A program made the position numbers and the translations under genes. From contig JAGOPY010000007.1 in the NCBI GenBank assembly GCA_017991835.1, forward strand, positions 113,537 through 156,181: a stretch of DNA of 42,645 nucleotides. The letters are read 5' to 3'. The DNA is from Bacteroidales bacterium. GTDB taxonomy: Bacteria; Bacteroidota; Bacteroidia; Bacteroidales; JAGOPY01. The notes below the pieces were generated by a model. The model did no database searches and was not told where the DNA came from. It saw only the letters and a list, made by a program, of their open reading frames with translations. Positions 8,311 to 19,700 of the stretch are shown here, in pieces. Position 1 is the first letter of the stretch. The number at the start of each line of letters is the position of its first letter.

Positions 8311-11300
8311 TCAGTTTCCGACCCTGCCGAGATACAGTTCATAAAAACGGTTGAGCGAAGCGTCGGCCTCTTCTGCGAGGTCATCCTGGCCGTTTGATTC
8401 GGCTACCTGGGCCACCGCACTCAACACCGCCACCCCCTGCTGTATGTCCATCTCCAGCAACGGAAGATGCTTATCGCCAAAACTGAAGAAATAGCCCAGC
8501 TGATCTTCCTGTATCCGCAGGAGTTCCTGCAGGATTTCACGCCCTTTGTCCGCTTCGCCTGCTTTCAGGTAGCCATCGGCCACCGACAGGTTAAAGTAGT
8601 TGTAAGGGACCTTTTTGCCCGGAATGAGCGTCTGGATACGGTCGCAGACCTCTACAGCCCTTGCCGGCTTATTCTCCGAAATCAGGGCATCGATCAGCCG
8701 GGAATAGGTGCTGCGCATCGTCACGGTCATCCGGTAGATATCTTCGCTGACCAGTAATCCGGGCTTGTTGATGTTAAACTCAAACCGGTTCATCAGGTTA
8801 TCATACATGGCATCGGTATTGACGCCGCCGGTTTCATTTTTATCGACCGTCTGCCGTATCGGGACGAGGCGGTAGGCAAAGCCTTCCAGCCGGAGGTAGT
8901 TGTCGAGGCCGATATAGGCATCGCGGCTGGTGGTGCTGACATAATAGACGGGCCGTTGCCAGTTGTTATGGGCCAGCAGGTCGAGCATCATCAGGTAGTT
9001 CTTGGTGAGGGCGTTGGCGCTGATCCGCCACTCCAGGTCGGTCACCTGCCCCGCCAGCTCTGCGGGGACTGTTCCGGAAGAGACCGCCACCGCCGGATCC
9101 ACAGTGATCCTGAAGGTCTTGGTCGGAAAATAATCAGCCATGCCGCGCCCGGTATTCACCTGGAATATCTTCTCATTCTTCTTCAACCGGTCGAAGATCG
9201 CCTTCACTTCGATGAACTCCTTGTTGGGATTTTGTTCCTCCAGCAGGTATGTCACGTCGTGCGAGCCGTTTTTGTACATCGTTTCGGGAAGGGTGAACGG
9301 CAAAGGATCGGAATCATAAGCTTTTCGCAGCATCTGGTCGATATACCAGTCGGTATTCAGAAGGCTCAGGTTGCAGACGCGCACATCGGTCCGGATCCCT
9401 TCCACCTCCTGTGCGTACCACAGAGGGAAGGTGTCGTTATCGCCGTTGGTGAACAGGATGGCATTTTTTTCGCAGGAGTTGAGATAGTTCTTTGCCACTT
9501 CGAGTGCGGTATAGCGCCCCGAGCGGTCATGGTCGCCCCATCCCTGGGCCATCATGATCACGGGCACCAGCAGGAACATCGCCGCCGAAGCGGTTATGGC
9601 CGCGATTTTGTGCGACAGTTTCTTCTGCAACAACTCATAGAGCCAGAGAACCCCCAGGCCGATCCAGATCGTGAAGGCGTAAAATGAGGCGGCATAGGCA
9701 TAATCGCGCTCACGGGGCTGCGGGGAATGCTGGTTGAGGTATATCGTAATGGCCAGGCCGGTCATAATAAACAGTAGCAACACAACCGTCCCGTCTTTTG
9801 CATTTTTCCCGAACTGGTAAAGGAGCCCTAAGATCCCGGCCAGCAAAGGAAGCAGAAAAAACGTGTTCCGGGCTTCGTTCGACATGCTGCCGGGGACATC
9901 CTGCGGCCCGAGCCGCATTTTATCGATGAATCCTATTCCGCTGATCCAGTTTCCGTTGAGCAGGTCGGCATACATCCCCTGGTTGTCATTCTGCCGCCCG
10001 ACGAAATTCCAGAAAAAATACCGGATATACATGTGGTTAACCTGGTAACGGAAGAAATACCTCAGGTTTTCGCTGAAGGTGGGGATGTGCTTGTTATCCG
10101 GATCGTTGCGGATGCCCGCCCAGTTTTTGTAATCCTGGATATAGCGGTCTTCCTGGTTGTTCCACATACGCGGGAAAATCGTTGTGTACTCCGGGTCATA
10201 AACCGGAACGGTCCCTTCGCGGCTGTCCCAGACAATGTATTTTCCGGAGGCATCGTCTCTTTTGTACACCGGTTTACCGTCTTCCCTGTCAATTAGCGGC
10301 GCATTGTAGTACTGGCCGTGGAAAATCGGGAAACTGCCGTATTGTTCCCTGTTGAGATAAGCCAACAGGCTGATGGCGTTTTCCGGGTTATTTTCATCGA
10401 TGGGGGGATTGGCGTTGGAACGGATGACGAGGGTGAAAAAGGAGGCGTACCCGACCAGGATAAAGACAAAAGCGATGATGATGTTGTTCAGCAGGGCTTT
10501 CCGGTTGCGCCACATGTAGAACAGGCCGACCACGGCTGAGGCAGCGATCAGGCGGCCGAAGAAGTTCCCGGCGGAACTCGTTTCGAGCATGAAGAGGACG
10601 ACGGTCATAGCGCCCAGCCCGATAATGATCCTGGGATACAGTTTGTTGTCGGAGTGGGTGTAAAGCAATCCGAAAACGATCAGTGCGACCAGGAGCAGGA
10701 TAAAGAAGTAGGTGCCGGAGTTGAAGGGCAATCCGAGCGTGTTGACAAAGAACAGCTCGGTGTTGGCAAAGAGCGAGACGATCTCAGGCACGATGCCGTA
10801 AAGGATGAGGGCAACCAGCAGGAAAGAGATGCCCAGCGCCAGGAAAAACCCTTTCCACCCGGGTATGTTGTAATTTTTATAGAAGAAGACGAAGGTGATG
10901 GCGGGTATAGCCAGCAGGTTCAGTAAATGGACGCCGATAGAGACACCGATGAGGTAGGCGATCAGGATCAGCCAGCGGTAGGAATAGGGCTCTCCGGCCA
11001 CTGCTTCCCACTTCAGTATGGCCCAGAAGGTCATTGCAGTGAATAAGGTCGACATGGCGTACACTTCCCCTTCGACGGCCGAAAACCAGAACGAGTCGCT
11101 GAAAGTAAAGGCGAGCGCACCGACAACGCCGCTCCCGAAAATAGCGATCAGGTTAGCCCGGGTCATTTCCGTGTTCGCCAAAAGTTTCTTTGCCAGCATG
11201 GTGATGGTCCAGAAGAGAAAAGCAATGGTCAATCCGCTGGAGAGGGCCGACATGGTATTGATCATCCGGGCGACCTGGGAGGTATCGCCGAAAGCGAACA

Positions 11301-11499
11301 GGGAGAAGAACCGGCCCAAAAGCTGGAAGATGGGGGCGCCCGGCGGGTGGCCCACCTGAAGCTTGAAGGCGGTGGCGATATACTCGCCACAGTCCCAGAA
11401 AGAGGTAGTAGGCTCCGATGTGATGATATAAACCAGGGATGCCATGCCGAACAGGATAAAACCGATCATCCGGTTCAGCTTTTTATAGATAAGATCCAT
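8311..11499 (-). CDS. DUF2723 family multi-spanning membrane protein (GT-C-like)
   Basis: 1062 residues. The N-terminal half carries a dozen or so membrane helices and opens with the family hallmark TSEPTTSFWDCGEYIATAFK (D36, E39), followed by LQVGHPPGAPIFQLLGRF. The acidic residues in the first outer loop resemble the catalytic loop of GT-C glycosyltransferases. A vertebrate DUF2723 protein, TMEM260, is a protein O-mannosyltransferase. The C-terminal half is soluble, includes NAILFTNGDNDTFPLWYAQE and ends in TPR-like helices. DUF2723 proteins are near-universal in Bacteroidota, and a role in glycosylating exported proteins is plausible but inferred. It is followed 12 bp later by the CE4 deacetylase, which supports a joint envelope-glycan role. 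Confidence 0.92.
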   Translation of the reverse strand: MDLIYKKLNRMIGFILFGMASLVYIITSEPTTSFWDCGEYIATAFKLQVGHPPGAPIFQLLGRFFSLFAFGDTSQVARMINTMSALSSGLTIAFLFWTITMLAKKLLANTEMTRANLIAIFGSGVVGALAFTFSDSFWFSAVEGEVYAMSTLFTAMTFWAILKWEAVAGEPYSYRWLILIAYLIGVSIGVHLLNLLAIPAITFVFFYKNYNIPGWKGFFLALGISFLLVALILYGIVPEIVSLFANTELFFVNTLGLPFNSGTYFFILLLVALIVFGLLYTHSDNKLYPRIIIGLGAMTVVLFMLETSSAGNFFGRLIAASAVVGLFYMWRNRKALLNNIIIAFVFILVGYASFFTLVIRSNANPPIDENNPENAISLLAYLNREQYGSFPIFHGQYYNAPLIDREDGKPVYKRDDASGKYIVWDSREGTVPVYDPEYTTIFPRMWNNQEDRYIQDYKNWAGIRNDPDNKHIPTFSENLRYFFRYQVNHMYIRYFFWNFVGRQNDNQGMYADLLNGNWISGIGFIDKMRLGPQDVPGSMSNEARNTFFLLPLLAGILGLLYQFGKNAKDGTVVLLLFIMTGLAITIYLNQHSPQPRERDYAYAASFYAFTIWIGLGVLWLYELLQKKLSHKIAAITASAAMFLLVPVIMMAQGWGDHDRSGRYTALEVAKNYLNSCEKNAILFTNGDNDTFPLWYAQEVEGIRTDVRVCNLSLLNTDWYIDQMLRKAYDSDPLPFTLPETMYKNGSHDVTYLLEEQNPNKEFIEVKAIFDRLKKNEKIFQVNTGRGMADYFPTKTFRITVDPAVAVSSGTVPAELAGQVTDLEWRISANALTKNYLMMLDLLAHNNWQRPVYYVSTTSRDAYIGLDNYLRLEGFAYRLVPIRQTVDKNETGGVNTDAMYDNLMNRFEFNINKPGLLVSEDIYRMTVTMRSTYSRLIDALISENKPARAVEVCDRIQTLIPGKKVPYNYFNLSVADGYLKAGEADKGREILQELLRIQEDQLGYFFSFGDKHLPLLEMDIQQGVAVLSAVAQVAESNGQDDLAEEADASLNRFYELYLGRVGN

Positions 11500-11605
11500 A
11501 ATTATTTAATGGATTAATAATGAAAATATTTTGCTAAAGTATAAAATAATGCCTTTTGCCCTCCGTTGAAATTCGGGTTATAAAAGTTATATCAATAAAT
11601 CTTTA

Positions 11606-11613
11606 TACTTTTG
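11606..11613 (+). promoter_or_regulatory. Bacteroidota -7 box TACTTTTG
   Basis: Exact TAnnTTTG match with 17 bp between the box and the ATG of gpmA. It also argues against any upstream start for that gene. Confidence 0.6.
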
Positions 11614-11630
11614 CAAAATATATAGAAGAG

Positions 11631-12377
11631 ATGAACAGACTGGTATTGCTGAGGCACGGCGAAAGCGCATGGAACAAGGAAAACCGTTTTACGGGATGGG
11701 TAGATGTTGGGTTATCGGAGCAGGGGATCAGGGAAGCACGCGAGGCGGGCCGGGTGATGAAAGAAAAAGGATTCCGTTTCAAAACAGCATATACTTCTTA
11801 CCTGACGCGGGCGATCAAAACGTTGTGGCTGGCGCTGGAGGAGATGGATCTGATGTGGATACCGGAGAAGAAGACCTGGCGGCTAAACGAGAAGCATTAC
11901 GGGATGTTGCAGGGGCTGAATAAGATCGATATGGCCGAAAAATACGGCAGCGAACAGATTCAGCTCTGGCGCCGCAGCTTCGATGTATTGCCTCCTCCTA
12001 TTCCGGAAGATGACGAAAAGAACGCAAAATTTGATCCGAGGTATGCCGCCTTACGGGATGAAGACATTCCCCGGACCGAATCGCTGAAAGAGGTTATCGC
12101 CCGTATTATGCCCCTCTGGCAGGAGGATATTTCAAAAACGCTCCTGGCGGAGAAGGAGGTCCTGATTGCGGCTCACGGCAACAGCCTTCGGGCAATTGTA
12201 AAGTATCTCAAAAAGATGAGCAATGAAGAGATCCTGGAATTCAACATCCCTACGGGTATTCCGTATGTTTTTGAGTTTGATGATGATCTCAACCTGTTGA
12301 ATGATTATTTCGTCGGTGATCCTGAGGTGATCCGCCAGTTGATGGAAAAGGTCGCCAACCAGACGAAGAAGAAATGA
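11631..12377 (+). CDS. gpmA: 2,3-bisphosphoglycerate-dependent phosphoglycerate mutase
   Basis: 248 residues, the standard length for dPGM, which interconverts 3- and 2-phosphoglycerate in glycolysis through a phosphohistidine. LLRHGESAWN carries the phosphorylated His9. Further family signatures are RFTGWVDVGLSEQG, YTSYLTRAIKTLW, LNEKHYGMLQGLNK, and the second catalytic His in LIAAHGNSLRA (about residue 182). I use the ATG at 11631; the in-frame extension to 11556 would cross the promoter box and adds no family sequence. The PPP-family phosphatase gene begins 6 bp after its stop, so the two form an operon. Confidence 0.96.
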   Translation: MNRLVLLRHGESAWNKENRFTGWVDVGLSEQGIREAREAGRVMKEKGFRFKTAYTSYLTRAIKTLWLALEEMDLMWIPEKKTWRLNEKHYGMLQGLNKIDMAEKYGSEQIQLWRRSFDVLPPPIPEDDEKNAKFDPRYAALRDEDIPRTESLKEVIARIMPLWQEDISKTLLAEKEVLIAAHGNSLRAIVKYLKKMSNEEILEFNIPTGIPYVFEFDDDLNLLNDYFVGDPEVIRQLMEKVANQTKKK

Positions 12378-12383
12378 AAGGTA

Positions 12384-13103
12384 ATGGCTAAGCACTGGGT
12401 AATTCCGGATATACATGGTAACCGTAAAACGTTACAGGCACTTATAGAAGACCAGATCAAACCTACCCGTTACGATACGCTGTATTTCCTGGGCGATTAC
12501 ATCGACAGGGGCAACGACAGCAAAGGGGTGATCGATTACATTATCCGGCTTCAGGAAGACGATTACACGGTCCGCACGCTGAGGGGCAATCATGAAGATT
12601 ACCTGATCCGAACCTTTGATAATGAAACTGTCAGGAAGAACCTGCTGGGCATTTCATTCCGGAACCAGCTAAAAAAGGAGTGGTACAAATATGGCGGCAA
12701 GGAGACGCTGAAAAGTTTCGGCGTTACCGACGTTCATGAAATTCCGGAAAAATATATCGAATGGATGCGGGGGCTCGAATTTTTCATCGAGCTTAATTCT
12801 TACATCCTGGTGCATGCCGGCCTTAATTTCGGTATTGATAATCCCTTTGACGACCGCCATTCGATGCTCTGGATCAAAGAATTCACCGTTGATATGGAGA
12901 AGACCGGCAACCGGAAGATCATTCACGGGCATGTCCCGGTCAGCCTTGATTTCATCGGGGTGCTCAGAACCAGCAGCACCTTTAAGTTCATCGATCTTGA
13001 CAATGGCGTTTATATGACCGGAAAAGAGGGATTCGGCAACCTGGTAGCGCTGGAACTGGACTCTCTCGAGTGGAAAATCCAGCCCAACGCCGATATTCTC
13101 TGA
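12384..13103 (+). CDS. PPP-family metallophosphatase (Ser/Thr phosphatase/ApaH-like)
   Basis: 239 residues with the complete two-metal signature: PDIHGN (D9, H11), GDYIDRG (D38, D41), RGNHED (N69, H70), LVHAGLNFG and IIHGHVP. Such enzymes dephosphorylate proteins or hydrolyse dinucleoside tetraphosphates, and the sequence alone does not separate these uses. The gene starts 6 bp after gpmA, so it is probably translationally coupled and expressed with glycolysis. Its stop is one base from the stop of the convergent protease gene, leaving no room for a separate terminator. Confidence 0.92.
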   Translation: MAKHWVIPDIHGNRKTLQALIEDQIKPTRYDTLYFLGDYIDRGNDSKGVIDYIIRLQEDDYTVRTLRGNHEDYLIRTFDNETVRKNLLGISFRNQLKKEWYKYGGKETLKSFGVTDVHEIPEKYIEWMRGLEFFIELNSYILVHAGLNFGIDNPFDDRHSMLWIKEFTVDMEKTGNRKIIHGHVPVSLDFIGVLRTSSTFKFIDLDNGVYMTGKEGFGNLVALELDSLEWKIQPNADIL

Positions 13104-13104
13104 A

Positions 13105-16100
13105 TTATCTGATCTTCATCATTTTTCCGGTCGACCGGCTTAAACCGGCATCCACCCTGTAAAAGTAAATTCCGGGGGCGACATCTTTTCCTGTATGATC
13201 CTTGCCATTCCATTGAATCTCCGTCACACCGGTTGTAGCTTGTCCTTCAAACAGGTTAATGATGTTCCTCCCGCTAATATCAAAGACACTTACCGTAACG
13301 AATCCGGATTCGGTAAGTTCAAAGCTGAGAACAGTCGTTTGGTCGAACGGATTGGGGTAGCTGCCGGTGGAAATATTGCCTGCCGCTCTTTCATCCTGTC
13401 CGGTCCAAATCCCATCCACTCCGAAAAAGTCGAGGATACGGATCATAAGGTCATCTTTGGTCATATCTCCATCCACCAGACCGCCGAATTCAAATGAAGA
13501 ACCCACGGTACGATAGGTTCCTCCATCATAGGAAACCATTGTTCCATAAGAAGGAGCTTCGTTCATAAACATGACCTGTGCGGGCGGAATAGCGTCGATA
13601 TGGTCCATATAGCTGTTTTCACCGTTATAACCAAAGAACATATCTTCCACAATCGAACCGGGCTGCCCTATCAACTGCTCCAGGTCATCTGCCCCATCTT
13701 CCACGCCCAGGATATTGAACATGGCGTGCAGAGGCGTGGGGGTGAACTGCGGGTCGTAATACCAGGTATCGGCCCCTTCCATATAAAGATTACCGCCATT
13801 GTCAAGGTATTCCGCCAGCAACTCCCCTTCTTCGGCCGATAACACATGATTATTGTCGTAGGTACCGAGACAAACGAAGATGGAGGTATACAGATTGCGT
13901 TCTTCGGGGATCACATCCATTTTGTCGTATCCGACCTCCAGGTTGGCAAAGCACAGCTCCATATCGTCGGCAGAGTTGTTATTGCCGTCCCAGTCGAGAA
14001 GAAGAACCGGGATCTGCCCCACATATTCAATAATATCATCCTGCCCGGTAATATTCATATCGCCGGCCAGGTCGAAAATGAACTGCGCAGCGGTTCCTGC
14101 ATCGGCATCCGGGCTGATGACGACCTCAAACGACTGCATCACGGAAGCTCCGGCATCAATGTCGCCGTAAGTTACTGTTGCACCGTTAATTGTAACAAAT
14201 TCATTGTCGCAGGTAAGGGTACCTTCAACATTGAAAGCGCCGGATGAGCCATCATTGACCGCGCCGATCTGAAGGAGGGCGGTTTCACCCGGGTCGAGCC
14301 TTCCGTTGCCATTGCCCGAGGCATCGTCGATCGTATATCCGGCCATTCCCAGAACGGGAGCATGCCCTGGAAGGACGAAACTGCTGGACCATGTCTCACG
14401 GGCTGCTGTACCTGTTATCTCAAGATTAAACAGTGCGATATGCATGTCGGGCAGGGATTCAAGGGCGCTAAGCTCATATCCGCTGGTAATGGTCACCACT
14501 TCCCCGGCAGGAATAGTGCCATAATCCTCTTCAACATCAGTTAAAGTGATGAATTCATCGGTGGTTGCGATAACGGCGGATACATCATCTGCACCGACTG
14601 TACCCAGATTGGTGAGACTGATAGTCAGGTAAACTGTTTCGCCATAATCCAGTAGCTGATTGTTATTTCCCTGGATATCGTTGATTTCTACAGATGAGAT
14701 GGTGACAAAGGGGCCGTCGGGAGGAGTAACGGTCACATCCTGATAAATAGTCCCGGTATTGAATGCCGTAATGACCAGTTTTGCCGTTCCGGGGTTGAGG
14801 GCTTGTTCGATAGCTACATTGCCATCATCATCGGTCACACCCGTAAAATAAAGTCCATCCTGGCTGAGGGTGACCATGGCATTGGCAACAGGGCCCTGCG
14901 AAGTCGTAACCATCGTGGTAAAAGGAATACCGACCATGACAACCGTATTGGAAACGGTGAGCTGGAGCGGCATAGCGGTACGTGCCTGGACGGAAGGATC
15001 GCCGAAATAGTTCCAGGTTTTGACCGTTTCCCAGTCGGAACCGCCACCCGATTCAACACACATCAGGGTAAGGCCATTGAACACGACAGAGCCTAAGGTT
15101 GTCCTTTGCTCGGTGGTGCTGATCCCGTTCTGTCCGGGGTGAGCGGAATAGTCATACCCGCCGATGAGGATGTCCATAAAGTAATCCTGGCCGCGCATCG
15201 GTTCAGCCCAGGGCTGGCTGATCGACGCACCGAGGAACATGATGGCGCCGCCGCCCGATTTTCTCAGCCACGATTCGGCAAAACAGGTTCCCAGGTCAAA
15301 GTCGCCGTTGTTGCATGCCACAGATACGATGAAGGGAAGTTTGTCGCCATTGGTCAGTCCCGCAACATTCGAGGAGCTGAACCCCGTTGTCCCCCATCCG
15401 TCGCCCCATCCATGTCCGGTGTAATTGATCACGCTTGCGCCTGAATTGACAGCATTTGTAACCATTCCGGCCGTTGCGCCGGGATCGTAGATCTGAGTGA
15501 ACGTATTGTAAGTGAACGGATCGAGCTTATCGTTGTAAATGACGGTTTCGTGGGCCTGGTCCGATTCCCCGTCATCGCCGATGCCGGCTCCTTCGGCCGA
15601 AGCAATGCCGATGGCCCCGCCATACCAGTTGCCCGACATATCGGGATTCTTTTCGTAGGCGATCACTTTATTCACCTGTACCGTAACATCGGCCGGTGAG
15701 TTGGCCGAGAACCGGCCCACGGCGATATCTGCAAAATCATCGGTACCAACCACAGTTCCGACCTGGGGATCCATTGGCCGGCCGCTGCCGCTGGTGGTAC
15801 ACTGGATATCGGCCCAGTCTCCGACGAGAAGGACATACAGAATCTCATTATTGCTGTCGTATGCCGCCTGAACATTGTTATTGACAACTGTTCCCGCCGG
15901 GACTACCTCAACGGAAACGTCATAGCCTTTCTCTTTTTTCCAGTCGACATAAGGCTGAATAGCATCTTCGTCGCGCGAGGTGACAATCACGTGGATGTCG
16001 CCGTACTCTCCTATCGTCAGGTTATCCCTGTTATGATTGTAATTGATGAAAACCGACCGGTAAACCGCATCCATTTCGCGGACAATCCTTTCGGGGGCTT

Positions 16101-16686
16101 TGCCCAGGGGATTGATCACCGCCGAATTATTCTCGACTACCCTGATCTTCATGGTCTTGTAAACCCTGAGGACCTGCTTTACCGGATTATACTGGAAAGG
16201 ATAGGCATATACGCTTGTGCCGCGGATATCGCGGAGGATGAACGGGTCGGAATGCTCGGCGAGGACAACGGGGTACCAGGTATCGGTTACCGATTTCGGA
16301 TCAATCGTATAGGGAACGGAGGCGGGATCCTGGTCACGGTAAATAACGCCGCGCGAAGGCACCAGCGGGTACTCCAGGACGAATTCTTCATATTCTCCCG
16401 GAATGATACCGATAAACACATTCTTCACCGGATCGATCATCACCGAAGCATTCAGATAGGGCAATTCGGCAAAGCCTTTCTTCTGCGTAACCACTTTCCC
16501 TTCAAATTCGATACGGGAGTAGGTTTGTCCCTGCAGTTCCACCTGCGACACCCCGTATCCGTCGAGGGTGAATTCCAGCAAATGGACCCCTGCTTTGGGC
16601 TGGGAGTATTCGACCTGGTAACCGTTACCGGCAAAAAGCCAAATGGTAATGAATGATAAAAAAATGGATAGAAGCGTCCTTTTCAT
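13105..16686 (-). CDS. Gingipain-like C25 cysteine protease with T9SS sorting domain (1)
   Basis: 1193 residues. Signal peptide 1-19 (MKRTLLSIFLSFITIWLFAG); N-terminal prodomain-like region to about 225; peptidase C25 domain about 230-570. The catalytic His is H425 in NYTGHGWGDG and the Cys is C458 in VSVACNNGD. Their 33-residue spacing equals that of gingipain RgpB (H211/C244). Then come Ig/CARDB-like repeats (about 590-900), a Rossmann/GATase-like module (VLLLDWDGNNN, about 925-1095), and a type A T9SS tail (YPNPFDQTTVLSFEL ... GIYFYRVDAG). It should be exported through T9SS and processed at the surface. It is the second gene of an operon, 28 bp after the paralogous protease. The specificity pocket cannot be read by eye. 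Confidence 0.93.
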   Translation of the reverse strand: MKRTLLSIFLSFITIWLFAGNGYQVEYSQPKAGVHLLEFTLDGYGVSQVELQGQTYSRIEFEGKVVTQKKGFAELPYLNASVMIDPVKNVFIGIIPGEYEEFVLEYPLVPSRGVIYRDQDPASVPYTIDPKSVTDTWYPVVLAEHSDPFILRDIRGTSVYAYPFQYNPVKQVLRVYKTMKIRVVENNSAVINPLGKAPERIVREMDAVYRSVFINYNHNRDNLTIGEYGDIHVIVTSRDEDAIQPYVDWKKEKGYDVSVEVVPAGTVVNNNVQAAYDSNNEILYVLLVGDWADIQCTTSGSGRPMDPQVGTVVGTDDFADIAVGRFSANSPADVTVQVNKVIAYEKNPDMSGNWYGGAIGIASAEGAGIGDDGESDQAHETVIYNDKLDPFTYNTFTQIYDPGATAGMVTNAVNSGASVINYTGHGWGDGWGTTGFSSSNVAGLTNGDKLPFIVSVACNNGDFDLGTCFAESWLRKSGGGAIMFLGASISQPWAEPMRGQDYFMDILIGGYDYSAHPGQNGISTTEQRTTLGSVVFNGLTLMCVESGGGSDWETVKTWNYFGDPSVQARTAMPLQLTVSNTVVMVGIPFTTMVTTSQGPVANAMVTLSQDGLYFTGVTDDDGNVAIEQALNPGTAKLVITAFNTGTIYQDVTVTPPDGPFVTISSVEINDIQGNNNQLLDYGETVYLTISLTNLGTVGADDVSAVIATTDEFITLTDVEEDYGTIPAGEVVTITSGYELSALESLPDMHIALFNLEITGTAARETWSSSFVLPGHAPVLGMAGYTIDDASGNGNGRLDPGETALLQIGAVNDGSSGAFNVEGTLTCDNEFVTINGATVTYGDIDAGASVMQSFEVVISPDADAGTAAQFIFDLAGDMNITGQDDIIEYVGQIPVLLLDWDGNNNSADDMELCFANLEVGYDKMDVIPEERNLYTSIFVCLGTYDNNHVLSAEEGELLAEYLDNGGNLYMEGADTWYYDPQFTPTPLHAMFNILGVEDGADDLEQLIGQPGSIVEDMFFGYNGENSYMDHIDAIPPAQVMFMNEAPSYGTMVSYDGGTYRTVGSSFEFGGLVDGDMTKDDLMIRILDFFGVDGIWTGQDERAAGNISTGSYPNPFDQTTVLSFELTESGFVTVSVFDISGRNIINLFEGQATTGVTEIQWNGKDHTGKDVAPGIYFYRVDAGLSRSTGKMMKIR

Positions 16687-16714
16687 ATGAGTAATGAGTT
16701 ATTTACAAAATATA

Positions 16715-19700
16715 TTAATTATTGATGACGAGTTTCCGGGTAAATGACTGACCTCCCGCTTCAACGGTACAGTAATAAATTCCATTCGCCAGATCCCCGG
16801 TGGAAATTGTGATCGTTGCCGATCCGTCCATTATTCGCACATTATCAAGAAGCCGGCGGATGAAGTTACCTTTCTGGTCATACAAATTTACAGTGATTTC
16901 CATCTGACTGTCAAGAGTTAAGAAAATATTTGTCATTTCTCCTGCAGGGTTTGGATTCAGTGTAAACTGCAAATGCCCGGATGGTTGGATTTCCCTGACG
17001 TTAATAACCGGGGCCGGGGCCGGGAAAATGACATTATCGATCCAGGCAGCATCAAAACCGGAAGCCACCGAATAATCCTTAAGGAAGACCCATTTGAATG
17101 TATGCAGTCCGGCAGTGACCGGGTAGGCAACCCGTCCCCAGTTAACTTCGCCGTCCCAACGGTCCATCTCATTGCCGTCGATATAGAAAGCCAGCCAGTC
17201 GTAGTTGTCATTGTAAGGATCATCTTCACAGGAAACTTTACGGAAGAAAGAGATCGAATCATCGACCGCGGTTTCCATCTCAAGCATAAGTTCGGAAGTC
17301 TGCAAGTCGCTGATATCGCCTGAAACCGCCGAATAGGTCCCGTCAAAGACGTTTTCGGTTGTGGTAATCCAGGGTTGTGTCCCGCCCATTTCCCATCCGA
17401 AAGAATCAAAGTTACCGGTTTCAAAGTCTTCCATAACGAGTCCCACTTTCGGGAGAAAAACAGTCATATCGCCATAAGGATCTGAATCCAGCATAACCGT
17501 CAGGTCGATAAGGGTTCCGGTCTCAATCTCACTGGCCAGAGTAGCCGTAAAGATGGCCTGGCTCATCCCGCCGCTGCTTAAGGTATCGAAAAGATAAGAA
17601 GCTGTGCCGAGGGTAATAAAAGGGCTGTTTGAGTAAAGAGAAGCGTGGCTGTTCATAGCATCGCAATGGCCGGTATTGTGGCAGTCGACAATGATGATGA
17701 TGGTTTCTCCCTGATCGAGCCGGTAATTGCCGTTACCGCCTTCGGTATCGTCGATGAGCATCGCACCGATCTCCATAACCGGAGCAAACAATGTCAGCAT
17801 AAACGACGAAGTCCACACCTCGCGCGTCTGGTCCTGTATCGTCACGTCGAAAGGCACCACATGCATGTCGGGTACGTATCCGGCCACTTCAAAACTAAAT
17901 GCAGCCATTTGCATGACCGAATCCTGTGCCGGGATAGTTCCGTAATTTTCCGTTTCATCCGAAATGGTGACATATTGGTCGTTGGTTGAAAGACTGGCAA
18001 TTGTACCGGTAGCATCATCATTTCCCCAGTTTTTCAGCTCGATGTCAAGGGTAATCTCTTCTCCGAACTCTATCATTCCATTATCATTCTCATCATTTGG
18101 AACATACTGGTTAAGAGAAACATACGGGCCTTCCGGATTGGCAATCAAAACAGTCCCAGTAAAAGGCTGGTAATTCTGTGCGGTCACCACCACATCGGCA
18201 TTGCCCGGTTGAGGCAAAGTTGTAAGGATAACCGTTGCCACGCCGTTGGAATCGGCTAAAGCGGCTCCCAGCAATTCGCCATTCATCGATAAGCCGACAT
18301 AGGCATATGGCACTGTATTCACGATAAAACTCATATTTCCGAGGGGAAGGAGCGGATCGAAAGAGGCCGTCAGAACCGGTGGTTCGCCGAGGTAAACGGT
18401 AAGCGACGGATCGCCCATGAGGCAATAGGCTTCCCAGTAATATTCGGCCATACCCGGCGAACCCAGGGTAACTGCGAGGTTTCCGGCATAGATCACCTGG
18501 TCCATGGTGGTGTACCATTCGCTGAAGGGCTCTCCATGGGTATGGAACATGCGGTCGTAATCGCCCAGGGTCGTCTCTTCATAGGAAGGCGGATCGCCCG
18601 AAATCGTTCCGACACCGACACCGAAATAATAGTCTTCATCCCAGTAAGTACTGTTGGATGCGCCTATGTATCCGACAGCGCCTTTGTCGGCAGCCCTGAC
18701 GATGGCTTCGGCAAAACTGTTGCTCACTTCATACTCGCTGGTGGAGCAGCAATTACCGATCAGCAGGCCAAATTTTCCGTTATTCTGCAGCGAGGGGATA
18801 TCGCCGACGGTAAAGCTCGGATCGGCCCAGCCATCGGGAGAACCGTGGGCTGTATAGTTGGCAAAGCTCACGCCGTCGCTGATATTCTGCCGGATGTTGT
18901 CCGCATTGTCGCCCGATTCGGGATAGAGGTAAGTATGCGAAAAAAGGCCGTGCGCTGCATTGAAATAATTGATCGTGCCGTAATTGATCTGGCCGTTGCC
19001 GTGGGTTGGCCCGAAAGTGCCATCCATCCCGGCGATCATCACAACGGTATCCTGGTAGGATGTCACAGGCATCGTATATTGCTCAACCATAAGTGTTTTA
19101 TCGATCTGGGGCTGAAGCTGGGCAGCGTTCTGGGCTGAAAAACGGCCGTAGAACATCTCGGGGAAATAATCTCCGGTATATTCGCAGTAATAGAGATCAG
19201 TCTCATGGCTGGCTGCCTGTCCGTAGAACACCGGAATCTGGGCTACATCACCAACAAACAGGACAAAGGAAGGGGCCGGATCCTCGGGAGTGGCGCTTTC
19301 ATAAAGGTTCTGCAGAAAAGCTTTGATCTGGGATGTCGTGCCTCCGACATTCGGATCGCTGGTATAAGCTTCGATCACCTGGAATCCTTTTTTGGTCTTC
19401 CATTCTATAAAAGGCTGCAGCTGGTCTTCAAACATCGGGTCGCTGACGATGACATACTTTACCGGGTACTGCGTCAGGTTCTCCCTTTCGGAAACTTTCG
19501 GTGAAGTATAATTGATGAGTGATCTGAAAACGGGGGCAAAATATTGGTTTCCGTAAGTCAGCTTGTTTCTTTCTGAAGCAGCAGGATCAGCATTTTCAAA
19601 AATGACATCAAACTCCAGTTTTTCGTAAATCCTGACGATCCCTTCTCCGGGATTGTATTCGAAGGGGCTGATATCCAGGCGACCGATCCTGACCCCTCTC

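Noticed and set aside
11556..11630. 25-codon N-terminal extension of gpmA
   Set aside because: It crosses a promoter box and adds residues absent from the 248-residue family standard.
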